Shown here: positions 11,862 through 25,959 of the stretch, piece after piece
Position numbering within the stretch: position 1 is the stretch's first letter
Layout of the letters: each line of letters begins with the position of its first letter
Assembly: GCA_015657535.1 (NCBI GenBank)
Contig: JADHZB010002061.1
Coordinates: forward strand, 1 to 55,028
Direction: 5' to 3'
Length of the DNA stretch: 55,028 bases
Origin: Nephromyces sp. MM_2019
Lineage: Eukaryota; Apicomplexa; Aconoidasida; Nephromycida
Made by a program: the position numbers and the translations under genes
The notes under the pieces: generated by a model
What the model was told of the DNA's origin: nothing
The model's database searches: none
What the model saw: the letters and a program-made list of their open reading frames with translations, nothing else

Positions 11862-14800
11862 TTAATTAAATTCTTGATCAAGAACTTAATCAATCCCTAA
11901 GTTGTTTCCAAATGAATAAAACTTTTTTCCTGAACTATTCGGGTATGTGTCATTGAATTAATGGATCTATAGTTTGAGATATCAACAAGACTAATTATTC
12001 AATCAGGGTGAATAATTCTTATTTAATTTAAGTATGCCTTGTCTATTCAAAAAGTTTTTTTGAATTTTTCTATTCATAATATGTGTCAACTTTAATTAGT
12101 TGCATATTGCTATATAGTAGGAGTTACATAGCCTACATCTAGTAATTTTGGAGATTATCCTAAGTGAGCAATTATATTTTAATTTTATAGCCAAAATTAT
12201 ATTCAGAAAATATAAAGGCATGGTAAAACTAGAATAATTTGTATAGTGTACATACATCCTAAGCAAAAGTTGTTATGATGTACTAGCCACTTTTACAAGT
12301 AGAATTAAATCATTAAAATAAAACTCAGTGATTAAATTAAAGTTAGGTTAGTTAAGTAACTATCAATAAGGACATACATTCAAATATAGATACTAGATTA
12401 TGATTAATAAAATCCAATTGAAGCATTTACTGAGTGATCTTTTGACCTAATTAAGCATAGAATATATATTAGAACTTTCAAGATTTTAAGCTCTGTGGCA
12501 TAATTTTTATACTTTAATTGGACTACACAAGAGTCTTGATATAACCTAAAATAACTCCTGGTTAGTCGAAGAGTTTGAAACCTGAAAAAAAATGAGTTTA
12601 GTTGAAGTATGTTCAATACTTCATAGTTATTTACTGGTTTTCGGTACATGACACGAATAAAAAATTTAGAATACAAGGGTACTTTCTTAGTATCATTTTT
12701 TTAACCGTTTATTATAAAGCTTAGGAATTGAAATAAGATCCAGTTATTATAAAATTTAGATGTCTATTTTATAATACCTGAATAATTCATTAAATTAAGA
12801 AAATATTTTGTAGCTCTTGAGAATTTTTTTGGTAAAATATGTTGCACAATAGCTTTTTGTGTGTGATTTATATCTGGTATATATTTACCAATTTTACAAA
12901 CACATCAGTGCTTTAACAAGAGTACTAAAATTGATCATAGGCTGCTTTCTTAGCTCGTTGGATAATTATAGGGATAGCTTACACTGTTTGCAAAAATAGT
13001 ACATATGTGTAGACATTTCTCAACTACAATTAAAACTCAGCACAATTGGTCAGAAAGAGCCTATAATGTTAAAGCTATAGAGATTTCGTGCTGCCTATAT
13101 TTTTAAGGCTAATTCTGTTTGATTTTATAATTTTAAGTAAGTAGAAAATTAATTGGAAATATAGAAATTTTGCAAACTTGACATTATATATACCTAAAGT
13201 TATAGAAACATTCATAGCACTAAACTTAATGTCAATAAAGATATTCAAAGCATAGATCAACTAGAAAATATTTTAATCTGGAGTATGTATGCAAAGAAAA
13301 TGAATTGATTCAAACTATAGTTAAATATTAAAATTACTAGTGATTCGCTCTTATCTTTGATACATGATTATAATATGAATATTATCATCATTCTAATTAT
13401 TATAGCTTCATGTACTCATAAGTAAATTTATTTCAATCCATAAATAAATATAAAATTAGCTTTCAAGAATACTATTGAAAAGTTAAGCTATCATAATTTA
13501 AACTGCTTGCTTGAAAAATAGGGATTGAAAAATTATAAGTTGAAATGGCGTATACTTCATATTCGTTCAAATAAATTCATTTATAAATTCCTGGTTCCTT
13601 CATTGATTAGATAATTACATATCAAACCATGAAACTATTTACTTATCCCATCTGGAAACTGAAATACTGAAAATTATGTCAATTCAATAGTAAGCACACT
13701 GACAAATGCTTACTTACCGGGTGCTATGCACGCTATCCTATTTAACTGAGGACTATATATAGAAATTTATAATTTTATGAAAGTTGTATATATCAATACT
13801 TCAAGTAATTTCCAAAATGTCAATTTTTTGAGTGTTTAGGAATCCTTAAGTAAAAACATAAATAGATTTATACACTTTCAATTTCTTCGAATCATTTCCA
13901 CATAATACTGAGCAAACAAAATATTAAAAATTACTCATGGAGAATTGGAAGTATACAACGAACATGCCCCTGCACATGTGTATTGTAACCATAGGCTCAC
14001 ACGCATACAAACAAAACTTATGTCTAGACATACAAGTCTTATCATTCACTCGTTTGCATAGTTTGGACAACATTTATGTTAGGTTTTGTTAGTAATAATA
14101 CTTAAGCTAGCTTTAAAGGAATGAAAAAATCTAATTTTTGCGTGAATTATATAGATATATTTAATTTAAATATTTGTATGCAAGAATGTTACCTTAGATA
14201 GCTTTCAAACATCCAATTGTATCATATTATAAACATTTCTACTAGCAGATAGTATCATATATCTACAAATCTTTGCATAACATAGATATACTAGTATAAT
14301 TATAAATTTGGTATATTAAGCTTAGTTCCCAATAGTTTATAATTTAATATAAAATAATTCATTTTTACCAAATTCATCATTTGAGCACCCAACTTCAAGC
14401 TGTGTTCAACACTGAAACCGAATAAATCATATATAGGTGAGTACAATTGATATACATTGATTTTATGTGTTTGTAAATCGTGGTTTTATATAAATATATA
14501 TGAAATGTTATGTATATATTAGTGCGAGCTTAATCCTTCAAATGTATATTAACTATACACATTGTATATGTATATATGTGTAAGCTTTGATACAACATCT
14601 ATGTGTAAGTTATGATATCATGTGTGTTTGTAAAGTTTGATATTTTTAATTTTGAGCTTTGCTTCACATGCATGCAAGTTATGTTATGGCATTGGTGTAA
14701 TAACTTTTAATATTGCAGATTTGTGTAAACTTTGCTATAACATTTAATCTTCACACTATTTTACAGACTATGTAATCTTATGTATTTCTACATATTACGC

Positions 14801-14900
14801 ATGTTAACCAATAACATGTAATTTTGTGTAACCAGTTGATCACAAGTGTGTAACATAACTTTTCAATTAATTGACACAGCAACCTAATCATATGATCTAA
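11862..14900. other. AT-rich gene-poor region
   Basis: No gene could be assigned. One exon-like minus-strand stretch near 12404-12590 follows a good pyrimidine-rich acceptor (about 12581), and its frame encodes a basic, Leu/Tyr-rich segment. No start, donor partner or family match was found, so it is not called. Confidence 0.5.
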
Positions 14901-17900
14901 AATTATATAATAAACTTTTGAAGCCAACCCCATTTACACATATCCACAATAAGATATTTCGGATATACATATATCTAGCGCGCGTAAGCAAGCTACAATT
15001 TTACACACGCACACCTAATAGTAGCATTCAACCTACTACCAATAAACTTGTGCTATATATATCTTTAAACACAATCTATATATATATAAGCACGCACTAC
15101 TTTTAGAATCAAATCACAATACACACACACAAAGCCTCTTTAAGCGCACTCTCTACATGTGTGTTTGAACTCATTAACTAAAAATACGCACTCCTTAATT
15201 ATGCATAAATGCTACTAAGCTTAAAGCAAACACTCACTAGCTACACTCCCACACACACATACCCCACGGTTTACAAAATTACAGTTTATCCATTTGCAGT
15301 GTTACTCACACACACAGATTATACATGCATATTTTTTAGCCACATATACACTTACACACATCACTACTACAACACGTTAATGCGAAGTTACATTCAGAAA
15401 AATTATCAACCCACTTTATTTACTTGTCTAGGGTATGTAACATATAGACATCTAGAAGTAAGATAATTATAAAGATAACGAAACATATCAAAATAATTAA
15501 CCAAATTTACTCGACTAATTCACACAGATAAAAGCGTATTTGTAGCAAATTTTAAAAGCTTTCAAATTTAAATTTGGATGATTATTTCACAAGCAAACTA
15601 ACTTGAATTGTAACTATAACATACACGAAGCATAAGCTTTTGTACATACACGCAAGCACAATAAGCACGTAACAAATTGATAATTCACACAATTCCGTCA
15701 AATAAATAACAAATTAATACAAAATGATAAGTTTTTGATTTACCTCTCAAAAACACAAATTTCATGCTAAAATACAAAACATTCACAAACATCAAATTAC
15801 TTCACAAACAATCGAATTTAGTATTTCAATTATTATATACACATACACACATATTTTAAAGCTTCAAATAACACCAGTCACATACAAATTGTCTCATTTA
15901 CACACAAGAGTATATGGTTGAATATATATTGATCACAAACTAAATCTATCTCAAATTTCTCATATATTTAAGCTTCTATATAAACACGGACATATACACA
16001 TTTTTTAAGATTATTTTTAAGTACTTTAGAGTTTTGACAACAAAGGAATTTTTAATTTCAATCTGGCCTATACCAATCTTTTAATTGTTAGACACAACGC
16101 TGTAAAACAATCACCCTAATTACACATTTTTAGCACAATATAAATATATATTTAATAAAAATATATATTCAACATATTAAATGGAGATTAAAAAAACATG
16201 AATTTATTCATGTTACTCTACATACACACACAAACACACCTACACAGATATTTGAACAATAATTACCACTAAACAAAACTATATCCAATATACAAGCATA
16301 CACATAGAACTACACACATAAAAGCAAGGTATTCATCAAAAAAAGCAAACACGCACACATGAAAACATGCACACATATAAAAGCCAGCACACATATATAA
16401 AAATAACCCTCAACAGACATAGATATACAGAAACCCAAATAATTTCACACACACACACAAACACACACTCTACATTCACATTTACACCCACATAAACACA
16501 CACACCCAAATCCATACAAATTAAACACACACACCCAAACAAACACACACACACACCTACACACACATATATAAATCCAACACACATACACAGACATACA
16601 CACATAGACTTGACTGAATAAAATGAAAAACTATATTACACACACTAAATTATATTTAGAATATAAACTAACCTTGTAAATATTAACCTCTGAAATATAT
16701 TATATGCAACCCCTGAAACATCCAACTTTTTTCTAAATTATAAATTTAAATTTCATTTTTTGTATATATTTTAAATAACTCCCTTTTAATTATTTAAATG
16801 CATTTCAGTTGCATTTTTCTACCACCTTGCTTTCTATCTCCTCTTCCATTATTGTAAGTATACAATACAATAGTGCTCCTTTTATAAAGTTCACGCATTA
16901 TAGTGTGTAAATATATAGATTAGTTAAATGTATAATATACACACGAGCACTACATACCAATATATACCTTTGGCTATATATGTATATACAGACACACTTC
17001 ATGTTATATACACACTGTGCAAACACACGCATATTCACACTGATATAAACAGATAAAAAAAAATGCACACCCCTCCCTTATTCTACTCCACCACCTTTCC
17101 ACATATACATACCAAACAGACATACATACACACAGAAACACACCTTCACCTACACACAGAATAGACCTTTTTTAACCCTTCTAGGAATAATTCATACACA
17201 TTCATAATAAATTCCAAAGAAGGAATATTTATTAGTGCACTGTATTTATATGTTTGGAATGCCATATATAACCTGTAGATAGTTTGTATGTATTAAGGGG
17301 ATTAATTTATATAGGTGGCACACATTTGCTATATAACATTGTTAGAGGGGTGTATACAATTTATTTAGAGGGGCTGCAATAGAATCTATATTAACTATGC
17401 ACATACCAGATTGAGTTAGAAATACATAGAAAAAGGTCTATACTGTCTGTGTGTATTATTAAAAGAGTCGTGTGCACTTAGTTTGATATTACAGTGCGCA
17501 CATTAGATGATGAGAATGTTTGTAGGAATATTTTAATATCTCTTAGTTTTAGAATGTTTATATATTACATAGGCTACTTACTCTATACACTCATTCCACA
17601 CAAACAATTCATATATACAATCTCATTTAATTACAGATACACACACTTAATTATACACCCTCAAATAACCCTGCACCTCCCCAAATATCTAAGCACACAT
17701 CCACAAACACCTACAAATACCCATATATATAAATTTATAATATCAAGCCCATAAATTGTACACATTTTATAATTAAAAAATTTGTCTGTACATTCAAAAA
17801 TTTACAGAGCAATGATTTACCATTTTTGAAGATCGAAACATTGCTATAGCTTATGGAGGACCTTCCAAACCATACACACACACACACACATACAAACATA

Positions 17901-18396
17901 CACACACATAGATCACGTGTATATTCCCTCACAATGCCTAACATTATAAATTGTACATTCTGATGATGTATCTCTTTGATAAATAAATTTAATTTTGAAT
18001 ATCTACACACTAAATAGTATACCTTGCACACAATTTTGATGAAAAAAATTAAAAATTATTTTTTTTTGGTACTATCCGTTTACCTTTCTTTTTACAAATT
18101 TCACACACAAATTACTCACCTAATATATATAAAGGTGTGTGTGTGAAAATTATACATATAAAATTATAGCTATATAGAAGAACTAATATATTCAAGGTAA
18201 ACATACACTCATACACTAGAATGAATATTTATTCATCACATTTGATATCTACACACACTATATAAATTATTCATACATTACATTGGATACTCACTCACTA
18301 ACCTGATTTGAATAGATTCATGTTGATAACACTACATACATTACATATGTGTGTATAAATTTTAACACAATTACATATATTTTAATGTGTGTATAG
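14901..18396. repeat. CA-rich spacer upstream of the CBM48-PP2C gene
   Basis: Dense short CA, CATA and TA microsatellites, CA-biased on the plus strand (strongest at 16440-16600 and 17875-17910). Exon-like fragments near 17493 and 17815 follow possible acceptors but could not be joined in phase. The ATG at 18397 is itself preceded by an acceptor-like tag, so an upstream non-coding or coding exon here cannot be excluded. Confidence 0.6.
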
Positions 18397-18945
18397 ATGA
18401 TTGCATCTTACAAACCAAATTCTACCCCTTGCTTATTATCACAACGCAACACTAACTCTTTCTTGGAAAATTTATTTGACTCAAGTTACACACAATTCAA
18501 ATCGTTTTTATCACATATTGTTCAATCTACCGATGTACACACAGCAAGCCACATTCAGACAAATGGTATGTGTAAAATATTACACTTATATATACACATA
18601 ACACTTTACACACACATATTCCGAATATAGTTATTTTTACACACATTCGGAGTACATTTGTTCATACATACTTTGAGTACATGTATAAATAGACACAGAT
18701 TTCAAGAAATCACAAATCCCTAAACACACATATTGCCAATACATGCACACATACACACATTCCCAGCACCTTTCTTTACACACATGTATAATAATTGATA
18801 ATAAGTATTTTATGTGTGCAAAATTTGACTCAGATTTCAACAATGGGAGAGAAAGGGTTGGATATACCACAGAAGACCGGGCTCGCAACATATTAAGGTA
18901 GGATTTCTCCCAGTCTTTGTAAAATATACACACACACACAAAATT

Positions 18946-18981
<36 letters not shown>

Positions 18982-19353
18982 TAATTCAGATTTATTGAGA
19001 GGCAAGAAGCTCGATGGTCTAATATATCACAACCCTCATCTCCATCCAATCGGGATACTGAGCATGTAAATTTATAATATATATAAATATTCATACACAC
19101 ACAAACACATACAAACAGCTAACTGTCAATATATACTATAAAATGTGTGTTTATAATTTTAGCCACATTATGAGAGTAAAAAATCTGCAAAATTCGATCT
19201 CCCCTTCAATATGGATGATTTATCCAACTCACACATCGACTATATTAATACAATCAAAAACTCTGAAGATTCTATAAATAAGGTATTAACAAATACACAC
19301 ACATTTACAAAAATAAATACAGAATTCACACTGAAAAAACAAGGGATACAAAT

Positions 19354-19384
<31 letters not shown>

Positions 19385-20421
19385 TTCACATTCACATACC
19401 CACACATTTCACATTCAAATACACACACACACACACATACACACACACACACATTTTCATATTATATAATTTATCAGACTTCACCTAGATCTGTTGCAAC
19501 GGCAAGTACTTCTTACACAAGCAGACCATTTGATAAACAGAGGTCAAATTTTTCTTCTGATGAAGCTTCTGACACACACACGTCCTCATTTACACAATAT
19601 AGCTCAACTCATTTAGCTTCATCTACACACACACCACCATTTAAACTCCCAAATGCACACACACAATTAGAACAAACTTCAATTGATAACAAGGATACAC
19701 ACACACAAAAATGTGTCCCACATGATGAAAATCACCCTCAAATATCTTCCAATATGAAACTAAATATAGAGCCAATTCCACATCTAAATGACGTATGTTA
19801 TACATTTTATAATACACTCGCACACATTATATGCTCTATATTTTCATCTATATTACTACTCATTTATAAACACACACATATACCACATTTTCTATATGTT
19901 TATACCTCATTACAATGAGGAAGAAGACACAATTGAATTTTATTCATAGTTTTATCGTTATAGTTTTACACACACACTCTGGGTTATACTATATACATTT
20001 TCATTTCTAATTAAGTGATCTATTTGCTTTATAGAGATTACACACACTTTAAAAATCATATATTTATATATATGTGTGTGTAAATCATAGGCAAGGCCAC
20101 CCTTGGGTAATTCACCCACTGGTTTAGAGCCTAAGATTATGGAGTTACCCTACATCGATGCAGCCAACCACCTTATATTAAAATGGAGTTCACCATTAGC
20201 CTATTATGTTGAAGTATGTTTTACACACACATACACACCCACACACATACACACACACATACATACACACACACACATACATACACATACACGCACACAT
20301 ACATACACATACACACACACATACATATCAAAAATAATCATTACACCCATCTACAAATTACCATGATTAATTTCTCTATTTGAATATACATCCATCTTTT
20401 ATTGCTCACTCCCCACACACG

Positions 20422-20471
<50 letters not shown>

Positions 20472-21411
20472 NNNNNNNNNNNNNNNNNNNNNNNNNNNNN
20501 NNNNNNNNNNNNNNNNNNNNNCACACACACACACACTCCACACACACACACACACACAGTTCACACACACACACACACACAGTTCACACACACACACACA
20601 CACATATTACACACACACTTCACACACACACACACACACATATTACACACACATATTACACACACATATTACACACACACATCACACACACACACATCAC
20701 ACACACACACACATCACACACACACACACATTACACACACACACACATTACACACACACACACATCACACACCCACACACATTACACACCCACACACATT
20801 ACACACACCCACACAGACACACACACACACATTACACACACACACACATTACACACACACACACAGACACACACACACACATTACACACACACACACATT
20901 ACACACACACACACAGACACACACACACACATTACACACACACACACAGACACACACACACACATTATACACACACACACATTATACACACACACATTAG
21001 GTATCTGGTACATTTAGTAATCCACCTTGGCAAAAACGCTTCCCTTTAAATTGGTGCCCCCGAATGTCATTTCACTGGATTGACATACATTTGGCTGTTG
21101 AGCCCAATATAACGGCCCAAGGTGGCCCACACCAATTTAAATATATAGTGGATGGTCAATGGATGTGTAATCCATTATTGCCTATTTGTGATGTAAGTGT
21201 GTATGTGTGTATGTGTGTATGTGTGTGTGTGTGTGTGTATGTGTGTGTGTGTGTATGTGTGTGTGTGCGTGTGCGTATGTGTGTGTATGTGTGTGAAGGA
21301 GTCATCATTGTAAGTGTAGAGATAATTAAGGAGAGTTTGATCTATATTATATATAGCTATGTGTGTGTGTATGTGAATATATCTGATTATATAAACATAG
21401 ATAATAAATAA

Positions 21412-21450
<39 letters not shown>

Positions 21451-22011
21451 CTCATGTGCGTGTGTGTTGATATACTATTGTACAGGATGGCAATCACAAT
21501 TTAAATAATGTTGTGGTTATATTTCCAGAGAGTATAATGAGGAAAACATTTTCAAGGAGAGTACGACAGTCAGCCAAACAAAATGCATCTTATCCTACTT
21601 TACCAGCCCCAAATTCATCACACACACACACAGATTTAACAAGTACAAAACACACATTTTCAACAGGTATGTCATCTCAATCATCACCTTCTTTAACTGA
21701 AACAATTCAACAAGGATTTTCATTTAATTCAAGCAATATAATGAATTCTACGGCCTCTACACACACATATAAGGCACATACATCACATACACAATTCACA
21801 TCAAATTCAACAACGGTTATGAATGGATTTTCACATTCTTATTCTGCACCTTTACCATCACACATCTCTACACATGATAATATAAACACACATACTAAGC
21901 ATAATGTAAATACACATAAAACAAATTCAACTGAATCAAATAAATTATATCCAACAAGTGGTTTGAAACGGAGTGCAGCTACAGCACGTTTCTCAACTAC
22001 AGATGAATACG

Positions 22012-22048
<37 letters not shown>

Positions 22049-23828
22049 CACACACACATCATATCAAAATACATTATTAAATACAACACGAACACATGAT
22101 AATTATAATACATCTAGGAATGGTGATATGCTATCTAATACACAACAAATTGAAAATTATAATCAAAATACATCTGATTATACAGTAAATGGTTTTCAAT
22201 ATAAATCAAGTGATATACAATATATTGATACACACAAGATACATGATAAGAATTCAAATATAAGAAATTATCAACAGAATTCAATATCATCATCACAATC
22301 TAATATACCTACTAATACTACACATTATAATACTACATTACATACACCATTACCATCTTATATAAATTCAAATAATCATTATAATACACTCCAAACATAT
22401 AAACAACATCATACACATCCACACACAACTGAAAATTACAAACAAACCTATCATCCAACTTACACACAACCACTTAATCGTTGTAATTCAGCCTATGATA
22501 GTGGTTTAGAAGCAGCTATATCCAATGATCGAATAAGAAGAGTTGCTAGTATGACACCAGGCTGTTGGCCACCTGCTGTAACTGATTTATTACATCAACC
22601 AGAAACCTTGTTAAAATTAAATGTACCTATTGAAGCACGTGAGAAAACAGATTTAACACTACAATTTGGTGCATATATGATACCACACCCAGATAAATTA
22701 GATACAAAGGGTGCAGATGCATTTTTTACTTGTCATAATCATAATTCAAGAGGTGGGTGTGTAGGTGTAGCAGATGGTGTAGGTGAATGGGATAGTATGG
22801 GTTTAAATCCCCGAAAATTTGCAGAAGAATTAATGAATGGGTGTATGAAATCATATAAAGATAATTTAAGATATGATTTATGCCTTGATGAGCGTACTTC
22901 ACACATCTTAAAAGAAGGATATGATTACACACGTAGTTTTGGCTCAGCAACAGCACTTGTAGCTTGTTTAGATGAAAATGGTGAAAAAATTGGCATAGCT
23001 AATTTAGGTGATTCTGCTATGATTTTATTAAGAAGACAAAAAGTATATAATATGACTACTGTATATCGTTCACAAGAACAACAACATCATTTTAATTGTC
23101 CATATCAATTAACACGTTTACCACACCCTAGCCAATATGATCAACTTATTAAGGAAGGCAATGAAACACTTGTACGTGTGTTAAAAAATTCTACAATTAT
23201 GCCTCAAGACACGATTAGTATGGCACACACATCTTCATTTGATGTTATTGAAGGTGATCTTATCTTGTTAGGTACTGATGGTGTATTTGATAATTTATTT
23301 GATTTTGAAATATGTGCACTTGCTAATCTAACCCTTTCACCCTATGAAGCCTTACTCCTACACAATAGTGAACTTGAAACACCTGCATCAACTGTAGCCA
23401 CTGCTATTGCTGAAGCTGCCTCTTACAGAAGGTATGTGTGTATATATATTTGTGTGTGTTGGAGTGGTTGTAACGAGGGGGTTGAGAGGTGGATGTGATA
23501 TATATATATATATATATATATACATAACTTAATATATATTTATTTACATAAATATTTATACATACATACATATATACGCACACATATACATACATACATT
23601 TATATATATATATACGCACCCACATACATTCATACATACGTTTATATATACTCACATATATATACACATACACATATATATATATATATATACAGTAAAG
23701 ATAACATTGCACGTACACCCTTTATGAAGCATGCAAGGGAAAATGGTACAAATTTTATTGGTGGTAAATTAGATGATATTACTGTTGTTGCTTGCTGGGT
23801 TACACGTAGTCCTAAACCAAATTGTTGA
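18397..23828 (+). CDS. CBM48 glycogen-binding domain fused to Ptc7-like PP2C phosphatase, 9 exons
   Basis: Predicted Ser/Thr protein phosphatase with a carbohydrate-targeting domain. Exons: 18397-18565, 18834-18897, 18990-19065, 19163-19282, 19478-19792, 20091-20213, 21001-21192, 21486-23431, 23696-23828. Phases fit throughout, giving 1045 aa and TGA. Residues 1-248 are Ser/Thr/His-rich and unrecognised. Residues about 262-365 form a CBM48 of AMPK-beta type; W299, K336, W343 and N360/N361 match the glycogen-contacting W100, K126, W133 and N150 of AMPK-beta. A long Asn/Ser/Thr/His-rich linker with an 11-Gln run follows. Residues about 725-1040 are PP2C: ADGVGEWD (D783, G784), SFGSATALVACL, ANLGDSAMILLRR, FNCPYQL (typical of PPTC7/Ptc7), GTDGVFDN (D951, D955) and KLDDIT (D1028, D1029), so the metal-binding aspartates are present. 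Exon 8 holds both the last CBM48 strand and nearly the whole phosphatase, which makes the fusion direct. Substrate and location are unknown. Confidence 0.92.
20405..20997. repeat. long (CA)n array filling intron 6 of the CBM48-PP2C gene
   Basis: Nearly pure CA with regular CATTACACA, CATCACACA and CAGACACA interruptions. It runs right up to the acceptor before exon 7 (21001). A 50-N gap lies inside, so its true length is unknown. The interrupted units suggest expansion in steps. Confidence 0.95.
20472..20521. other. assembly gap (50 N)
   Basis: Fifty unresolved bases within the CA array. The two sides probably belong together, because exons 6 and 7 join in phase and complete one CBM48 domain, but the gap size is arbitrary. 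Confidence 0.99.
21193..21485. repeat. (TG)n then (TA)n repeat in intron 7 of the CBM48-PP2C gene
   Basis: The intron opens GTAAGTG and passes straight into about 100 nt of TG/TATG repeat, then TA repeats, ending at the acceptor at 21485. As RNA, the TG part is complementary to the CA array of the preceding intron. Confidence 0.9.
22014..22046 (+). repeat. (CAA)11 coding repeat, polyglutamine
   Basis: Eleven CAA codons in the linker between CBM48 and PP2C, followed by alternating His-Thr codons from a CA microsatellite. A pure-codon run like this is prone to length change. Confidence 0.95.
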
Positions 23829-25959
23829 AAATCAATTTATTTTTTTTGAAAAACATGTATAATGTTGAATTGCATAAACAACTATTATTAAAATAAAAAT
23901 GTGTAATTTGGCTACAGTTTACTCATCTTCTACCCCACATCCACTATTTAACACAGTCAAAACCTTTTACTATAACATATATATATAGATACAAACATAC
24001 ATAGGGATTAATTACACACACATATACACACATATATATTTATATGCATTTTCAAGGTATTAAGTAGTTTACATAAATCATAAATTACGACACATGATCT
24101 GAAATCACTCCTCTTTGTATTTACACATATATTAGTCAATTCATTTAATACTATACATGACAATGATATATATATCTTATCTAGAACAATTCGTTTCATA
24201 TTTTACCCTTAATGAACGGGTCCATTTATATTAAAAAATTTTATTTATAAACTCAATTAGCTTATCTAAAAATATAAACACACACACACACCATATATAT
24301 ATATTTATTTATATACATATAGATATTTAATATACACACACCTAATATATATATATATATCTTCAATATATCTCATACATATAATATAACGAAACGTTTT
24401 GCTAACACACATAATTAACTACTATTCTTTACTTAATCATAAATAAATATATGAAGGAAGTTTTTTTAACTTCAAATCATTTATTTTAAATTCTAATATT
24501 TTAGCTATATTAGAACATACTAATACCACTATTATAGACTTGTATAAATATTAACACACTCACTTTTAAATATATACAAAAGTATACACATATATAATAA
24601 ATTACAAATCTTGCATTACACATTTACATATTATAATAAAGTTTACTAGTTTGTGAAATTTCAGGATTTGGATAATTTTTTTTTTAACCAACAAAATTCA
24701 ATTATGAAAGCTGTATATTTTTAAAACTTTATATTAATTTATTTATGCAATTATTATAAACCTCAGACAAAAATTTCTTATAGTGATATCACACTTTATA
24801 TGTGTACTTATATTTATGTTTAAATACAGACAAACACATGGACAATCATAATATATAAAATTACCTTATATAATAATAGGTAGAAGCAATTTAGTTTAAA
24901 TTTTCCGATTGATTTTACACATATATATATGTTCGATTTTATACATATAGACCTATTCGATATTACAACTATCCAACATTCAATTTTATACATACAAATG
25001 TATATTTTATTTTACACACATTTATTATTTTACTGGCATATAGATTCTTTTTATACACATCAACTCTACATATACATTTAATTTTACACGTAAATATTCA
25101 CAAAATTTTGATTCCTAATATATATACTCCGATTTTAATACTTTTTATAACAATTTTTTCCAATTGGTTAAATTCAAATTTTGTTTATTTTGTTAGTATA
25201 AATAATTTTATTTATATTGCGTATTAAAACTGGTCAAATTTTCTTTTAATCCTATAATAACTCTTACCTTATATTGTGTTTATACATTTTGCTTAGTTTA
25301 GTTGTAAGTTTAATTTATTTTATTTATTCTACTTTATAATTAAAATTAATTTTGTATAAATACTGATAAATCAATTTTATTCACCTAGTCAATAATCAAT
25401 TTGATAATGTTCACACATTAAACTTTTTGAAAATTAAAAATTATATATATTTTATATTTCACAATAAAGGTCGATGTGTGTGTATATTTTAAATTAAATT
25501 AGATTTGTGTTCATAAATATACTACAATAGTGCTTCTAGAAAATACTTGTGAATCATGTGTTTGGTGTATGTATCTATGTTTGTGGATGTATGTATGTCT
25601 GTGTCTGTCTTTGTATGCATGTAGTTCTGTGTGTGTATGTATGTATGTCTGTGTGTGTATGTGTTATATATATTTATGTATATATATATAGTGTGTGTAT
25701 GTAATATCATAAGAGTAGTAAATGATCATATTCGTAATATATTCTACATATTACACAGTATATAAAAACAGTTACAAAATTAAATATACACATACCTTTA
25801 ATAATTTGATCTGAACTATAAAAAAAAAAACTATACACAAAGGAAATAATATTACTGTGGTGAACTGATTTGATTATTCGATTAATATTAACTTTTATTG
25901 ATTTCAATAGAATTTCCTTAAATGCGTGGGTTATATTGATCACAAGTTTTATGATATTA
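23829..25959. other. intergenic spacer, no gene seen
   Basis: AT-rich with scattered TA and CA/TG microsatellites. It separates the converging ends of the CBM48-PP2C gene (plus) and the next gene (minus). No supported gene on either strand. Confidence 0.6.

Noticed and set aside
12404..12676. Possible minus-strand exon after a strong acceptor
   Set aside because: No phase-compatible partner exon, no start and no recognisable family; it does not fit the phase needed for MCCB.
16336..16605. Cys/Val-rich open frame on the minus strand
   Set aside because: Translation of a CA microsatellite; no composition or motif of a real protein.
17490..18031. Possible upstream exons of the CBM48-PP2C gene
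   Set aside because: Short exon-like pieces exist near 17493 and 17815, but no combination reached the ATG at 18397 in a convincing phase.
20380..21049. Long open frames reading His-Thr repeats, and Cys-Val repeats on the other strand, in CA/TG arrays
   Set aside because: They are produced by dinucleotide repeats, cross the N gap and lie inside an intron whose flanking exons join in phase.
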